Assembly (NCBI GenBank): GCA_023935145.1
Contig: CM043701.1
Coordinates: 69,421,317 to 69,485,316, forward strand
Source of the DNA: Bretschneidera sinensis
Taxonomy: Eukaryota > Streptophyta > Magnoliopsida > Brassicales > Akaniaceae
Length of the DNA: 64,000 nt
Direction: 5' to 3'
Part shown: in pieces, positions 1 to 11,669 of the stretch
How the letters are laid out: every line of letters begins with the position of its first letter
Numbering within the stretch: the first letter of the stretch is position 1
Notes under the pieces: model-generated
The model's database searches: none
What the model saw: the letters and a program-made list of their open reading frames with translations, nothing else
Told to the model about the DNA's origin: nothing
Position numbers and translations under genes: made by a program

Positions 1-13
1 AATTTTCTTCAAA

Positions 14-1276
14 ATGAGCGATAGAATCCATGTCAAATATACAACGAGTGGACCGAATGCACCTAAAAAGCCAAGGTCTTCAAAACCTTCGACATCGGAG
101 TCGCGAGAAAAGGGAGCAGCGGGCTCATCTAGCAGAACGTCCAGAACAGAGTTGGAGGAAACTCTGTTTTCCAGTCCAGCGGCTCACGTAAGGTATGACT
201 CGATTATCCATCATAAGAAGATCATGACGGGTAGAGTCGTTGATTTCGACTCTATTCGTCATGGAAATTTTGATATCTTGCTAGCCTTTGAGGCAATAAA
301 TCTGACCCCACTGGTCAGAATACATGAAAAATATTACCCGCGACTGATTCACCAGTTCTACGCGAACTTGGTGAAACCCAGTCCTCTGGCTCTGAGATTC
401 AGAACCAGAGTCAGCAGTGTGGAGTTTGAGGTCAACACTGACCTCTTGATGACCATATTGAGAATCCCTGTAAGGGGGATTCAATGGAGTCTGGATGGAT
501 GGCCATACAGCTTTGACGTTGAGGCGGCCTGTCAGATGGTCAGGGGAGACCCTAACTATGTGTACAGACCCACTACATTTCACACGTGTAGTGACATGCC
601 CCTCGACTCAAAGATGTTTCAGCTGATTGTCCGTTGGACCATCCACCCTAGACTCGAGAGTCGAGGGTATCTATCTAAGATAGATATGGTATTAATTTGG
701 TGCCTTAAATCTGGGCACCACTTCAATATTTATCCTCTGCTGCTTGCCAACATGATAAATGGCGAAGCGAGCGACTCCGGGTGTCTTCCTTACGGGATGC
801 TCATTACGCTTATACTCCAGCACTTCTAGGTGCCTCTGCTAGCCTCCGAGGCTCAGGATATTGGGCCAACGGACATCATCAATGTCTTATCACTGAAGAA
901 GATGAGATGTGCGATTCGTGACGGCTTCCTCCATCCAAAAGCCGGGAAGCGCTTACGGATACAAAGAGATGAGAGTGATGATGATGAAGAGGATGAGACT
1001 ACTACCTATGCTGATATGGACACTGACACCCGAGCACCTCCGATTGGTGACTTGAATACTGGTCAGACTGGATACAGAGATATTCTTCAGGCTATCTCGA
1101 GCCTTCAGATGACGATGGAGTTTGGATTCCAGTCCATGCAGTCGGAGTACCAGAGATTGAGCTCCTCCATCGACCACCTACGGGATGACTTCAAGTTACA
1201 TCGAGAGCACACCGAGGGTTCCCTAGCTGAGATTAGGGAACTTCTTCGTGATGGCTCAGACTCTCCCGATCCTTGA
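14..1276 (+). pseudogene. extra 3' ORF of copia copy A (plant transposon-protein-like), one internal stop
   Basis: The frame reads about 421 codons from ATG at 14 to TGA at 1276 and is broken only by TAG at 827-829. The N-terminus is basic and Ser/Pro/Lys-rich and looks disordered. Residues of about 75-290 form a globular region with the landmarks HQFYANL, RPTTFHTCSDMPLDSK and YPLLLANMINGE. An Asp/Glu-rich stretch (DESDDDEEDE) follows, then a probable coiled coil to the end (QMTMEFGFQSMQSEYQRL). The globular part resembles what is annotated in plants as a putative plant transposon protein domain; no enzymatic motif is visible and its function is unknown. The paralogue at 43910-45142 has CGG at the position of the internal stop, so the stop is a lesion of this copy. 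Sireviruses often carry an extra, sometimes env-like, ORF here; I see no signal peptide or membrane segment. Confidence 0.75.
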
Positions 1277-1942
1277 GTTTTTGTTTTTCTTATTATGTAC
1301 TTAGGGTTTTCCAGCTCCTACCACATAGCACGGACATATTTTGTATTATTTTGTCTTATTTATGGCTCTATGAAGCCTGTTCATGTATTGAATTTTTATA
1401 TATGATGTTATGTTTCTATTAGCCATATTTCATATATCTATTTACATCATTTGTGATATGTCTACATAGTTTCAAGCTGCTTTTATTCACGAAAATGCTA
1501 TGAAACTGATAATGCTTGTATGAAAACTTCCGGTTCTTCCCGGGAAGGCTTTTGAAATCCGAATGAAACCAAATTTTTGCATACAGGTTTGTTTAACCAT
1601 TCTCTAGATGAATGTAGTGGATAAGTAGCTTATTTTTTGGTTTCTGGCCCCTTTGGTTGCTGTTGTCAAAACGAGGGAGAAAAATGAGAAAAACGAGAAA
1701 AACTAATTAAAAGAAACCAATGCATAGATTTAGGGGGAGCACTGCTCCAAAACTTATTCTTTGATTGGTTAAGTTAATTATAGTTGGTCAAAATATATAT
1801 ATGAACTGCGTTTGCCTGTTTACAGGGTGGTTTTATTCGAAAAACAGAGGAGACTCTGTCTGATTTTTCGTAAAAACCAAACACTTAGCCTTTTTATCTG
1901 TTTTCACATAATTAGTTTTGTCAACATCAAAAAGTGGGAGAT
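1277..1942 (+). other. non-coding 3' region and polypurine tract of copia copy A
   Basis: There is no credible coding frame here. The stretch aligns by eye with 45143-45817 of Copia1, including a conserved block around 1650-1745 that contains a purine run GATTTAGGGGGAGC (from about 1727). The functional polypurine tract is AAAAGTGGGAGAT at about 1929-1942, directly before the LTR start TGTTGAC at 1943. The upstream purine run could be a second, internal polypurine tract. Confidence 0.6.
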
Positions 1943-3096
1943 TGTTGACTCTCACCCATATTTTCATGATGACAAAACACAACTGTTATTATACTAACTA
2001 AGTGTAGTAAGCAACAAAAGCGTTCAACCAAGGATTAAAGTTCAATAACTCAAACCGAATCAAAGTATCAAGTGAAGACTGAAGAACTAGTATACGTCTA
2101 AGGTTTTAGAACCAATGTAAGTCTCACTTATACATTGTAATAGCTTGTTCAATGGCTCGAACACAAAAAGTTTTTCTAAACCAATCATTTTTAAACAAAC
2201 GTTTTCAATTAAAACAGAAAAACTGGATTAGAAGACAACCCAGTCGACTCGGTACATATACCAGTCGACTGGTATATGAGACAGTATGTCTCCAGTCGAC
2301 TGGATCATTCATACCAGTCGATTGGTAAAACGGACAGTAAGTCCCCAGTCGACTGGATACCCAGAAGGTCTGAAAACGTGATTTTTTCAAGTGAACTCAG
2401 TCGACTGGTATCACGACCCAGTCGACTGGTAGTTCAAAAATATGACCGTTAAACTCCAAATCTGAACGTTTCAAAGCAAATCTTTTTCAAATTAAAGTCC
2501 TAACGGCCATATTATTTGATTGCTATATAAACCCATTCAATTAAGCATTCAAGAAGAATAGCTGCATACACTCAAAAGAGTTGATCTCACACAATTAAGT
2601 TATTATACTCTTGAAACACAAAAAGCTTTGAAATATTCTTATTGAGCCATTCTTTAAGCTTTACTTTGAAAGAGAGACATTATTCAGTTGTATAAGCTTC
2701 CATTAGTTGTTTCTCTACTATTTACTTTACATCATTTTTTGTAAAGGGATTACTTCCGAAAGGAAGGGGATTGCTTCCGAGAGGAAGGGGATAGCTTTCA
2801 AGAGGAAGGGATTGTAAGGTTTGTACAACACCGGGAAAGTTGTACGACTAAGTTACTTAGTGGATTACTTCAAGGAGTTCCTTGAAGAGAGTGGACGTAG
2901 GGTCAAAACGAATCCGATATTGCCGAACCACTATAATCTGAGTTTGTATCCTCTTCTCTCTAAACTCTTTATTTACAGCACATTACTTATTTTAATTGTT
3001 TGCTGCTTATTCGTTTTTATAAACTTGTATTAATGCCGTAAAAAGTTTTAAAAAACCCAATTCACCCCCCCTCTTGGGTTGAAACCTCGATCTACA
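1943..3096 (+). repeat. 3' LTR of copia copy A
   Basis: The LTR is 1154 bp, runs from TGTTGACTCTC to CGATCTACA, and begins directly after the polypurine tract. It aligns with the two Copia1 LTRs (37777-39028 and 45818-47071). U3 holds the palindrome cluster at about 2238-2432. A TATA box TATATAAA lies at 2524-2531. Downstream is a short GGAAGGGGATTGCTTCC-type repeat (about 2745-2815), and a C-rich stretch near 3065 precedes the end. Confidence 0.88.
2238..2531 (+). promoter_or_regulatory. U3 palindrome cluster (CCAGTCGACTGG) and TATA box, copia copy A
   Basis: Seven to eight copies of the 12-bp perfect palindrome CCAGTCGACTGG or one-to-two-base variants lie between 2238 and 2432, irregularly spaced by roughly 10-35 bp. 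The likely core promoter TATATAAA is at 2524-2531, about 90 bp downstream. The position in U3 suggests enhancer or protein-binding sites; the function is inferred. Confidence 0.6.
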
Positions 3097-5197
3097 CCAA
3101 TAAAATCCACACTGCAAAATTTTTGCAGCGGTTTTTTTCATTGAAAAGTGGCCTCCACAAGCTTGGGAATGACAAAATTCCAAAATGTTAGCAATCTCTT
3201 CATTAGGGATGCAACACCTTAAAATTTGGTCAGGGTAGTACTTAAAAAGATAGGGGTCATCCCAATAGAAATTATGTACCTCATATAAGAATTTCCTCTT
3301 GTCTTGAGCGCTCCAATCCATTGGTATCTCACCTGTAGCCAAATAATTTACGATGTGAGCAAACCATGGTAAAGAAGTAACGGAGAGTAAATGCTCATCG
3401 AGAAAGTCATCCATGATTGGCATGTCATCGCAAGAGTCTTCAAAAGTGAGCCTTGATAGATGGTCAGCTACTACATTCTCTACTCATTTCTTGTCTTTGA
3501 TGGTGATGTCAAATTCTTGTAGGAGTAAGATCCATCGTATTAGTCTTGCCTTAGCATCCTTCTTTGTGAGAAGGTACTTAAGGGCTGCATGATCTGTAAA
3601 AATAAGTATAGAAGAACCAATTAAATAGGCACGAAATTTATCCAAAGCAAATACTACAGCTAGCAATTTTTTTTCAGTAATGGAGTAATTCATTTGAGCA
3701 CTATTTAAAGTTTTACTAGCATAGTAAATGACAAAAGGTTTTCCCTCTCTTCGCTGTCTAAGAACAGCACCTAAAGCGTAGTCACTAGCATCACACATGA
3801 TTTCAAAAGGTAAAGTCCAATCCGGTGACTGCATTATAGGTGCGGAAGTAAGCTTGCCAATCAGCATTTGGAATGCTTCCTGACAAGCTTGTGTCCACTC
3901 AAATAGGGTGTCTTTAACTAGGAGGGCACATAAAGGTCTAGATATATTGGAAAAGTTTTTTATGAACCTCCTATAAAAACCAGCATGTCTAAGGAAAGAT
4001 CTCACATCCTTTATTGTCTTAGGGGTAGGTAATTTAGAGATTAACTCAATCTTAGATTAATCAACCTTTATTCCTTTAGAAGAGACAATATGCCCTAAGA
4101 CAATACCGGATGGTACCATGAAATGGTATTTTTCCCAATTTAAAACCAATTCTTTCTCCTCACAGCGAATCAACACTCTTTCTAAATTCATTAAGCATGC
4201 ATCAAATGAAGATCCAAAAATAGTTAGGTCATCCATAAAAACCTCCATGCAATTTTCAACTATGTTACTAAAAATACTCATCATGCAACGTTGAAAAGTG
4301 GCAGGGGCATTACACAATCCAAATGGCATTCTATGAAAAGCATAGGTGCCAAAGGGACAAGTAAAAGTGGTTTTTTCTTGGTCTTATAATACATATTTGA
4401 TAATAATCAGAATAACCATCTAGAAAACAGTAAAAGGGATGATCAGCTATACACTCAAGAATTTGATCAATAAAAGGGAGTTGGTTTTTTCGGGTGGCAG
4501 CATTTAATTTTTTGTAATCAATGCACATACGCCACCCAGTCGCAAGTTTGGTAGGGACTAGCTCTCCTAGATCATTCTTTAGCACGGTGACACCAGACTT
4601 TTTAAAAACGACTTGTGTAGGGCTTACCCACTTATTATCAGCTATGGGATATATAATACCTGCATCTAATAGTTTCAGCACTTCAGTTTTCACTACTTCT
4701 TTCATAGTGTGGTTAAGCCTACGTTGAGGGTCTCTACGAGGACTAGTTCCTTCATCTAAATTTATTTTATGTGAACAAATCAGGGGACTAATACCTTTTA
4801 AATCAGCCATGATCCATCCTAAGGCTGATTTATGTGCATTTAGAGTTTGAATTAATTTCTTACCTTGGGTCTCAGATAATTCAGAAGAGATAATAATAGG
4901 AAAAGTATCACCTGGACCGAGAAACACATGTTTTAAACCCTTAGGTAGTGGCTTCAATTCGACTTTAGGTGCTGCCATACTTGAAGGGACTTGTGTCTCA
5001 CTTCTTTCGGGTAACTCCTCAAACTTTAGTTTCCATGCCCGAGTGCCAAAATCCTGAGATTTATCAAAAACAGCACAAATATTAGTTATATCGGTTTTAT
5101 CATCAAATAAATCAATCTTAGAATTAACAAGAAAATTTTCAAGAGGATCATAATCATGAGCTAAGGAAACTTCCTTATTGATGAGTGACTCGATCAT
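3097..5197 (-). pseudogene. Gypsy1 pol: RT, RNase H and truncated integrase
   Basis: On the minus strand the RT palm begins near 4560 (MCIDYKKLNAATRKNQLPF) and carries the catalytic FMDD box in the block MPFGLCNAPATFQRCMM...FMDDLTIFGSS (4329 down to about 4220). RNase H follows ([44 protein letters not shown]; 4005-3484). The integrase N-terminus has the HHCC zinc-binding region (CCIPNEEIANILEFCHSQACGGHF broken here for length: key residues His and Cys around 3240-3150) and stops at GFYW at 3097. Stops and frameshifts near 4330-4385, 4040, 3480 and 3425 break the frame. The upstream part (5197-4600) is the protease-RT linker with the LKPLPKGLKHVFLG motif. Confidence 0.82.
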
Positions 5198-6171
5198 GTA
5201 AAGCTGGTGGTTTTCATCCTCATCTTCGGGTTATTTTGCAACATCGAAAATATTTACTTCAAGGGTCATGTTTCCAAAGGACAGCTTCATGAGTCCATTC
5301 CTACAATTTGTTAGAGCATTTGCAGTAGCAAGAAAAGGTCTACCCAAAATCAAAGGAATCTTAAAGTTAGTGTCAACAGCAGAAGTAGTATCAAGAATTA
5401 AGAAATCAACAGGATAGTAAAATTTATCAATTTGAATCAAAACATCCTCTACCACACCACGGGTTACTTAGACTGAACGATCAGCCAATTGTAATACCAC
5501 AGTGGTTGGTTTGATTTCTCTTAAACCCAGCTGTAAATAAATAGAGAATGGCATCAAGTTTACACTAGCTCCTAAATCTAGCAAGGCTTGGCCAACTTCA
5601 TGATTTCCAATGCTACATGCAATAGTTGGACAGCCAGGATCCTTGTGTTTTGGAGGAATTCTTTGCTCAATTAAAGCACTCATTTTCTCAGTTAGGAATG
5701 TGGTTTTCTTTACATGGTGCTTCCTCTTAATTGTGCATAAATTTTTAAGAACCTTTTCATAAGTAGGAACTTGTTTAATTATATTCAAAAGTGGAAGATT
5801 CAACTTTTCTTGCCTTAGGTTCTCTAGGATTTCATTATTTAGCTCCAAATTTTTCTTGTTTGTTTTTAAGGCTTGAGGGAATGGTGCCTTAACAGGGCTT
5901 TTGGTAACTTCAGGGTCCTTAGGCTGTTCGGTGTCACTACTGCCTTGACCCTTCTCCACATCCTCGGGTTTGTTTGTTGTTGGGATGTGAAGTGTCTTAC
6001 CACTTCTTGTCACAATGGCATTTACATTTTCCAGATTTGTTTGTGCCATGTGTCGACCATGGGGTGTGGACTGAGCTTGGGAAGGGAACTTCCCTCGTTC
6101 AGTCACACTTAAGGAGCCCATTAACTTGGATACTTGGCTCCTTATTTCTTTGTTTTCTTCTACGACCTGTG
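5198..6171 (-). pseudogene. Gypsy1 gag C-terminus and aspartic protease
   Basis: The retropepsin-like domain has the active-site motif LLDLGASVNLMPFS (about 5590-5545). Its C-terminal half continues in a second frame after a stop near 5470, with the conserved IPLILGRPFLATANAL block (about 5370-5310). The protease would cleave the Gag-Pol polyprotein in the particle. The upstream part (6121-5700) is a Lys/Glu/Pro-rich linker. A stop at about 5468 splits the domain, so this copy is not expected to make an active enzyme. Its neighbours are gag upstream and RT downstream, in the usual gypsy order. Confidence 0.78.
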
Positions 6172-6298
6172 TGATTAATGCTTCACACCTTTGGTTTGTT
6201 TTGCCTTGTGCCTCTATAAAAGCATGTAAAGTGTCTTCTAAAGAACTCCTAGAGGACGAGGGTGCATGATATAGTGCAGAGTTTGATCTAAGGGGTTG

Positions 6299-7372
6299 TG
6301 CAAGCTGCTAGTTTTCAGACTTCCAACTGAAGTTGGGGTGATTTCGCCACCTCGGATTGTAAGTGTTAGAGAAAGGTGCATAAGGCTTCTTGTACATGCC
6401 CAAGGCATTACATTGTTCCTTATACATCCCTCTCATATCAACAAATGTAGGGCACTCTTGAGCGGGATGATCTACCCCACCACACACAAAACATGGTTCC
6501 AAAGGTTCGACTTGATTAACCATGTGTGTTGGATTTTTAGTTTTTAAGGCCTCTAACTCCCTAGTAAGCATTTTGACCTTAGCTTTCAGGTTATCTTCCT
6601 CCCTAAGATGGTATATTCCACCACCACTAGGGTTTCCTACAGGTCATGACCTATTCGTGCTTTCAGTGGCACTAGGTCCAATCCAAGTATGAGCTTTTTC
6701 AGCAAGCTCATTGAGGTACTCTATGGCTTCATCGGGATCTTTTTGCAGAAACTCACCATTACACATCATCTCTACGAATTGGCACTCTCTATAGGTAAGT
6801 CCTTCATAAAAGTAACTCACTAAGCGCCAACTCTCATACCCATGATGTGGACACATACTTAACAGCTCCTTAGATTTCTCCCAAGACTGATATAAAGTCT
6901 CATTTTCCTTTTGTGCAAAGGTGGGGATTTGTCTTTTTAGAGTATTGGTCTTATGTTGAGGGAAATATTTGTTAAAGAAGAGTTGAGTCATCTCATTCCA
7001 TGTCCCAATAGATCGTGGTCTCAGCGAGTATAACCAACTCTTAGTTTTATCCTTCAAATAGAAAGGAAAGAACTTGAGTCTCACGATATCTTGACTATGA
7101 AAAGTCGCAACTACCTCCTCAAACTCCCTAATGTGTACATACAGGTTTTTATTTTCCAAGCCATGAAATGTAGGGAGTAATTGAATCATCTCTGTTTTGA
7201 AATCTTGATGGCAAGTGTTGGCTGGAAACATAATGCATGATGGTGTGGCTGTCCGACTAGGATGTAAATAATCTTTAAGTGTCCTAGCAACAATCTTATT
7301 AGGGTTTTCAGCCATGTTAGCAAAATTTTCTAAATTTTCGGTTAGGTGTACACAAGGGTTTGATCTAGGCAA
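6299..7372 (-). pseudogene. Gypsy1 gag (capsid plus zinc knuckle)
   Basis: The capsid region (7372-6644) has the typical plant gypsy retrotrans_gag sequence: LLPTFHGLENKN, VRLKFFPFYLKDKTKSWL, NKYFPQHKTNTLKRQ, and MCNGEFLQKDPDEA near the end. A separate frame (6571-6308) carries one CCHC zinc knuckle, CFVCGGVDHPAQEC (C-x2-C-x4-H-x4-C), then NTYNPRWRNHPNFSW, a motif shared by Tat/Athila gags and also seen in Gypsy3. At least one frameshift or stop near 6640 separates the two parts. Gag forms the cytoplasmic particle; this copy is broken. Confidence 0.8.
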
Positions 7373-7593
7373 GGTTTCACTAACGGACGTGGAAGGAAAG
7401 GGTAACTCTATTTCGGGTCCCTTAGTGAATCTACCTCACGAATCTCTCGGCCTAAGCATAAACCAACTGAGTTAAAAGGTAATAAATAAAACAAAACAAA
7501 TAAAAGAAAATCAAAAAATCAAAAACTTAAAGAAAGGAACAATAGTACCATCTTGTCTTAGAGTTGACAATCTTCCTTGTATGCAAGCGCGTT

Positions 7594-7611
7594 TCCCCGG
7601 CAATGGCCCCA
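7594..7611 (-). other. Gypsy1 primer-binding site (tRNA-Asp type)
   Basis: On the minus strand the site reads TGGGGCCATTGCCGGGGA. It resembles the common plant gypsy site complementary to the 3' end of tRNA-Asp (TGGCGCCGTTGCCGGGGA), with two or so changes. It lies just inside the 5' LTR, as expected. Confidence 0.75.
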
Positions 7612-7615
7612 AAAT

Positions 7616-8986
7616 TCGATTACGCCCAAAGAGTAACACGGTAGTTGTAGCACAGCTTTGGGGTGTCGATTCCACAGGGAAACAAGTTAACTACAAGAGA
7701 AGATGTAAACCTAAACACGAACGATAAAATCGAGTGAGAATATATGAAGTTTTAATAATGAAGTAATTGAGAGCAAAATATGTAGTAAATCGAGAATAAT
7801 AATAGAGTAACAACAAGGTTTCGGGAGTCCTCCCTAGACTCGTTGCCTTATTCCAATCTTAATTTAGTTGTTCTTATCTCGATTGCAAGTTTCACATCCC
7901 AAACAAGCAATCAGTCGATATTCAATTAAAGCTCATATACAAACCCTAATGTAATTGATATGACTTACTCTTCTCTATCGATTAAACATACATGGCCTAT
8001 ACTATAGAGTTATCAAGAAACGACAATATTGCAGTAATGGACAACCCTAAAGAATAAGTCTACCGGACTCAATCATATCCAAACAAACTTGACATGAGAA
8101 AAGCATGACTAAACTTATATCAAAGAGAAAGATATAATCACCGGATTGAAAGAAAATCTTCTAATTAGATTAAACAATAAGTCATAACAATGTTTGACAA
8201 TAAATCCCAATTACAACTAAACTAATAAAGGAATTAAAGAACAACTACACCTGGGGATTCATCCCTTCATCTTGCTTAGAGATTAGTTCGCCATAGAACT
8301 CATGGTTGTACACTTTGATGGAGGAGAATGAGGCTGCTTTTTTGAGTTTTCTAGACCTTGATTGCCGTCTTTATTAAACCCTAAGTGGCCTATTTATATT
8401 ACAAAAGCTCCAGGGGTGTTTTAGGGTTTAAAAAGTCATTAAAATCCTGATTAGGTCCTAACTCGGAGAGGAGGAATCGTGTGGACACTGCACCCCTCAT
8501 CATTAGGCGGTGCACCTCACTCTTGGTTTTTCTTCTCAAGGCTGGAGGGTGCACCTCTCCTTAGTGGGCGGTGCACCTCTCACTGAAGTTTCTTCTTCTC
8601 AAGGCTGGAGGGTACGCCTCTCCTTAGTGGGCGGTGCACCTCTCACTGAAGCTTCTTCTTCTCAAGGCTGGAGGGTGCACCTCTCCTTAGTGGGCGGTAC
8701 ACCTCTTACTGAAGCTTCTTTCTTTCTCTTTTGGTTTGGTTTCTCTTCATTTTATCCTCCGAAAGCACTCATTCTCCTCAATATTCATGGAATCTTAGTG
8801 CTTCAAGCAATGATATCTTTTCCTCTTCTTTTGAACTTAAAGTACCTGAAAATGCACCGAAATAAGTCAATGATTCAAGAATATCACTTTAGAGTTATTA
8901 ACATATAAACATGCAATTAAGACCGAGATCAACCCTAAAATGCCAACAATTAAGCACTGTTGAGATGCATTTTATGGCTCTCATCA
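7616..8986 (-). repeat. 5' LTR of Gypsy1
   Basis: On the minus strand the LTR starts TGATGAGAGCC at 8986. It ends near 7616, just before the primer site; that end is not a clean CA and is placed to within a few bases. A minus-strand TATA box (TATAAATA) lies at 8391-8398, and the tandem repeat with GGTGCACC palindromes lies upstream of it (8507-8722). Near the U5 end is the motif TCCCTGTGGAATCGAC (about 7664-7680), which recurs in the solo LTR at 34609. Coding-looking frames over the repeat are a by-product of the repeat. Confidence 0.72.
8507..8722 (-). repeat. 63-bp tandem repeat with GGTGCACC palindromes in the Gypsy1 LTR
   Basis: The marker CTCAAGGCTGG recurs at 8535, 8598 and 8661, a period of exactly 63 bp, with a further partial unit on each side. 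Each unit contains GGTGCACC-type palindromes twice. The block lies about 110 bp upstream (minus direction) of the LTR TATA box, so it occupies the U3 enhancer position. Confidence 0.85.
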
Positions 8987-9960
8987 AATTTCTTTAATCC
9001 TGGAGGCAAATCCAATCTATATGCTACTGGTCTAACTCTTTCGATTACCTCATATGGCCCCACAAATCTCAGACTTAACTTTCCTTTCTTTTTAAATCTC
9101 AAAACACCCTTCCACAGAGATATCTTCAAAAAACCCAGTCACTAACCTGAAACTCAAGAGGTCATCTTCTATTATCGGCATATCCCTTCTGTCTATTTTG
9201 TGCTGCTCTAAGGTTCTTTCTAACCAGTATGATCCTCTCAGTAGTCAAATCTATCATTTCTGGATAAAATCCTTTTTTTGTCCAACTTCTTCCCAACATT
9301 CTGGAGTTATGCACCTTCTACCATATAAAGCCTCAAATGGTGCCATCCCGATACTAAGTTTGATACTGATTATTATATGCAAACTCGATCAAAGGTAAAT
9401 AAGCATCCCAGCTTACTGAAAAACTCAATACACTTAACCTCAGTGTATCTTATAGTATCGATTCTTTCTGTCTGCCCATCAGTTTAAGGATGAAAAGTTG
9501 TACTAAACTGTAATTGCGTACCCATAGCTTTCTGAAAACCTTTCCAAAATCTAGAAGTGAATCTAGGATCTCTATATGATACAATGCTTAAAGGTACTCC
9601 ATGTAATCTCACAATTTTCGTTACATACAATTCAGCTAACTTTTCAGGACTCCAGATAGTTTTAATAGGAAGGAAATGCGAAGACTTAGAAAGTCTATCC
9701 ACTATAACCCATACAGCATCATGACCTCTTTAGGTATAGGGAAATCTAGAAACAAAATCCATACTTATATTCTTCCATGGCCATTCAGGTACTGGAAGAG
9801 GCTGTAATAAACCTATCAGATGTCTATTATCAGATTTCACTTGTTGGCAAGTCACACATCTAAAAATATACTCAGCTACATCCTTCTTCATCCCTGACCA
9901 CCAAAAATTTTGTCTCAACCCCCTGTACATTGTATTATTACCCGGGTGCATAGAATACAC
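8987..9960 (-). pseudogene. Gypsy2 integrase (chromodomain end missing)
   Basis: The N-terminal zinc region and spacer are visible (MYRGLRQNFWWSGMKKDVAE, then CVTCQQVKSDNRH; 9960-9730). The catalytic core follows in another frame ([13 protein letters not shown], then [18 protein letters not shown]; 9702-9484), holding the second catalytic Asp of the DDE triad. The C-terminal SH3-like GPY/F region (SLRFVGPYEVIERV) lies near 9080-9000. The frame is lost at the Gypsy1 junction at 8987, where chromoviruses normally have HDVFHVSML and then a chromodomain. Confidence 0.78.
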
Positions 9961-10165
9961 AGAATCATGAGCTTCTCATCTCAACATCATTAGGAACATA
10001 AACTCTATGTCCTAATACCACCATACCATCTTCTCTAATTCTAAACTCAGTCGGCTTCCTACTCAATATTTTATGTTTGATCTTCTCTATCCCTTCATCT
10101 TTACTCTGCATATGTAATAAGAGATCAATAATAGAATATTGTACCACCATATTTGCCATCAATAC

Positions 10166-11669
10166 TCATCTATCACTAATATTCAACTGCATTCGTATTT
10201 CTCTCAATTCTACCATCAAGTTAATATTATGACTCCCAATAGAAGCTAATCTCCCTATAGACTTTCTACTCAATGCATCAGCTACTACATTAGTCTTCCC
10301 TGGATAATAGTGAATTTTATAGTTATAGTCAGTAATAAACTCCATCCACTTCCTCTGCCTCAAATTCAACTCTTTTTGGGTAGGTAAATGCGTTAAACTT
10401 TTACGATCAGTAAAAATTTTACAAGTGGCTCCATACAGATGATGTCTCCAAATCTTCAAAGCAAAAACTATGGTAGCCAATCCTAAATCATGGGTCGGGT
10501 AATTCCTCTTATGGTTCTTCAATTGCCTAGAAGCATAACCTATAAGTTTCCCATGTTGCATCAACACACATACCAACCCCTGATATGACGCATCACTATA
10601 TACCACAAATCCTTTATCACCAGAATGAAGCATTAATACCGGGGCAGTAGTCAATTTTTTTTCAATAACTAGAAACTCCTCTCACATTCTTATGACCACA
10701 TAAACTTCACTTCCTAGTCAATCTGTTCAATGGTCCAACAATCATAGAAAAATCCTAGATAAACCTCCTATAATAACTAGCCAACCCTAAAACGCTTCTA
10801 ATTTCAGTCACATTAGTGGGTCTTTCCTAATTCAACAATGCATCTACTTTCTGTGGGTCAACTGCTATACCATCTCCTGACACATCATGCCCCAAGAAAG
10901 ATATTTCACTTAACTAAAACTCATACTTAGAGAACTTTCCATACAATTTCTCTCTTATCAGAATTTCCCATAGTATCTCTAAATGTTGCCCATACTCCTC
11001 TTCATTCTTGGAATATACTAGAATATCATCAATAAATACAATCACAAATTTATCCAAGAATGGTTTAAACACCCGATTCATTAGATCCATAAATGTTGCA
11101 GGAGAATTAGTTAACCCAAATGACATCACAAGGAACTCATGATGGCCATAACGTATCCTAAAAGCAGTCTTAGGCATGTCCCCCTTCTTTATCCTCAACT
11201 GATGATAACCCGATTTCAAATCTATCTTAGAAAACACCCTAGCCCCCTGTAACTACTCGAATAAATCATCTATCCTAGGCAAAGGATATTTAATCTTAAT
11301 GGTGATCTTATTCAACTATCTATAATCAATACACAACCTCATCATTCCATCATTCTTCTTCACAAACAACACAGGGGATCCCCAAGGCACCATACTAGGT
11401 CGAATAAACTGTTTATGTAGAAACTCCTGAAGCTGAACTTTCAACTCTCTTAACTCAGCTGGTGCTAACCTATAAGGTGCTATAGATATGGGTGTTGATC
11501 CCAAAATCACCTCAATGGAAAACTCAATTTCCCTGTTGGGAGGCAAACCAGACAACTCCTCAGGGAACACATCAGAAAAATCTTTAACTACTAAGATTTC
11601 TTCTAACTTCCTAATCTTCTTTCTATAATCCACCACATATGCCAAATACCTCTCACAACCCTTCTTCAA
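10166..11669 (-). pseudogene. Gypsy2 reverse transcriptase and RNase H
   Basis: The RT spans 11669 to about 10780. It shows the N-terminal [20 protein letters not shown] linker, the block [16 protein letters not shown] (first catalytic Asp), [17 protein letters not shown], and the catalytic [10 protein letters not shown] (near 11030). RNase H follows at 10654-10166 with YSDASYQGLVCVLMQ, YASRQLKNHKRNYPTHDLG and ADALSRKS. A stop near 11310 separates the palm from the N-terminal part, and a gap of broken frames lies at 10680-10914. The pieces are collinear, so this is one decayed pol. Confidence 0.82.

Larger units (their letters stand above)
1..3096 (+). mobile_element. Copia copy A: 3' part of a Sirevirus-like Ty1/copia element
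   Basis: The window opens inside an LTR retrotransposon. What remains is the extra ORF that follows pol, a non-coding stretch, a polypurine tract and a full 3' LTR. The family is recognised by comparison with the complete Copia1 at 37777-47071, which has the same order and closely similar sequence. The element ends in CTACA at 3096, exactly where the integrase reading frame of the minus-strand Gypsy1 is cut, so copy A inserted into Gypsy1. Its 5' part and its left target duplication lie outside the window; the right duplication should be CCAAT (3097-3101). Sirevirus assignment rests on the Copia1 gag/pol and on the presence of an extra 3' ORF. Confidence 0.85.
3097..8986 (-). mobile_element. 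Gypsy1: Tat/Athila-like Ty3/gypsy element, truncated by copia copy A
   Basis: Read on the minus strand the order is 5' LTR (8986 to about 7616), tRNA-Asp-type primer site, gag, protease, RT, RNase H, and the start of integrase, which is cut at 3097 by copia copy A. The remaining integrase and 3' LTR lie beyond the left edge. The element sits inside the integrase C-terminal coding region of Gypsy2. Its right LTR end is CTCATCA at 8986, followed by AATTT (8987-8991), the expected target duplication. The Tat/Athila affinity comes from the gag (GFYW/EACGGHF-type downstream region, NGEFLQKDPDEA in gag) and the primer site. Confidence 0.85.

Noticed and set aside
8507..8722. Evenly spaced repeats resembling a CRISPR array or a repetitive protein gene
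   Set aside because: They are tandem 63-bp units in a plant LTR with no unique spacers; the open frame is a by-product of a period divisible by three.
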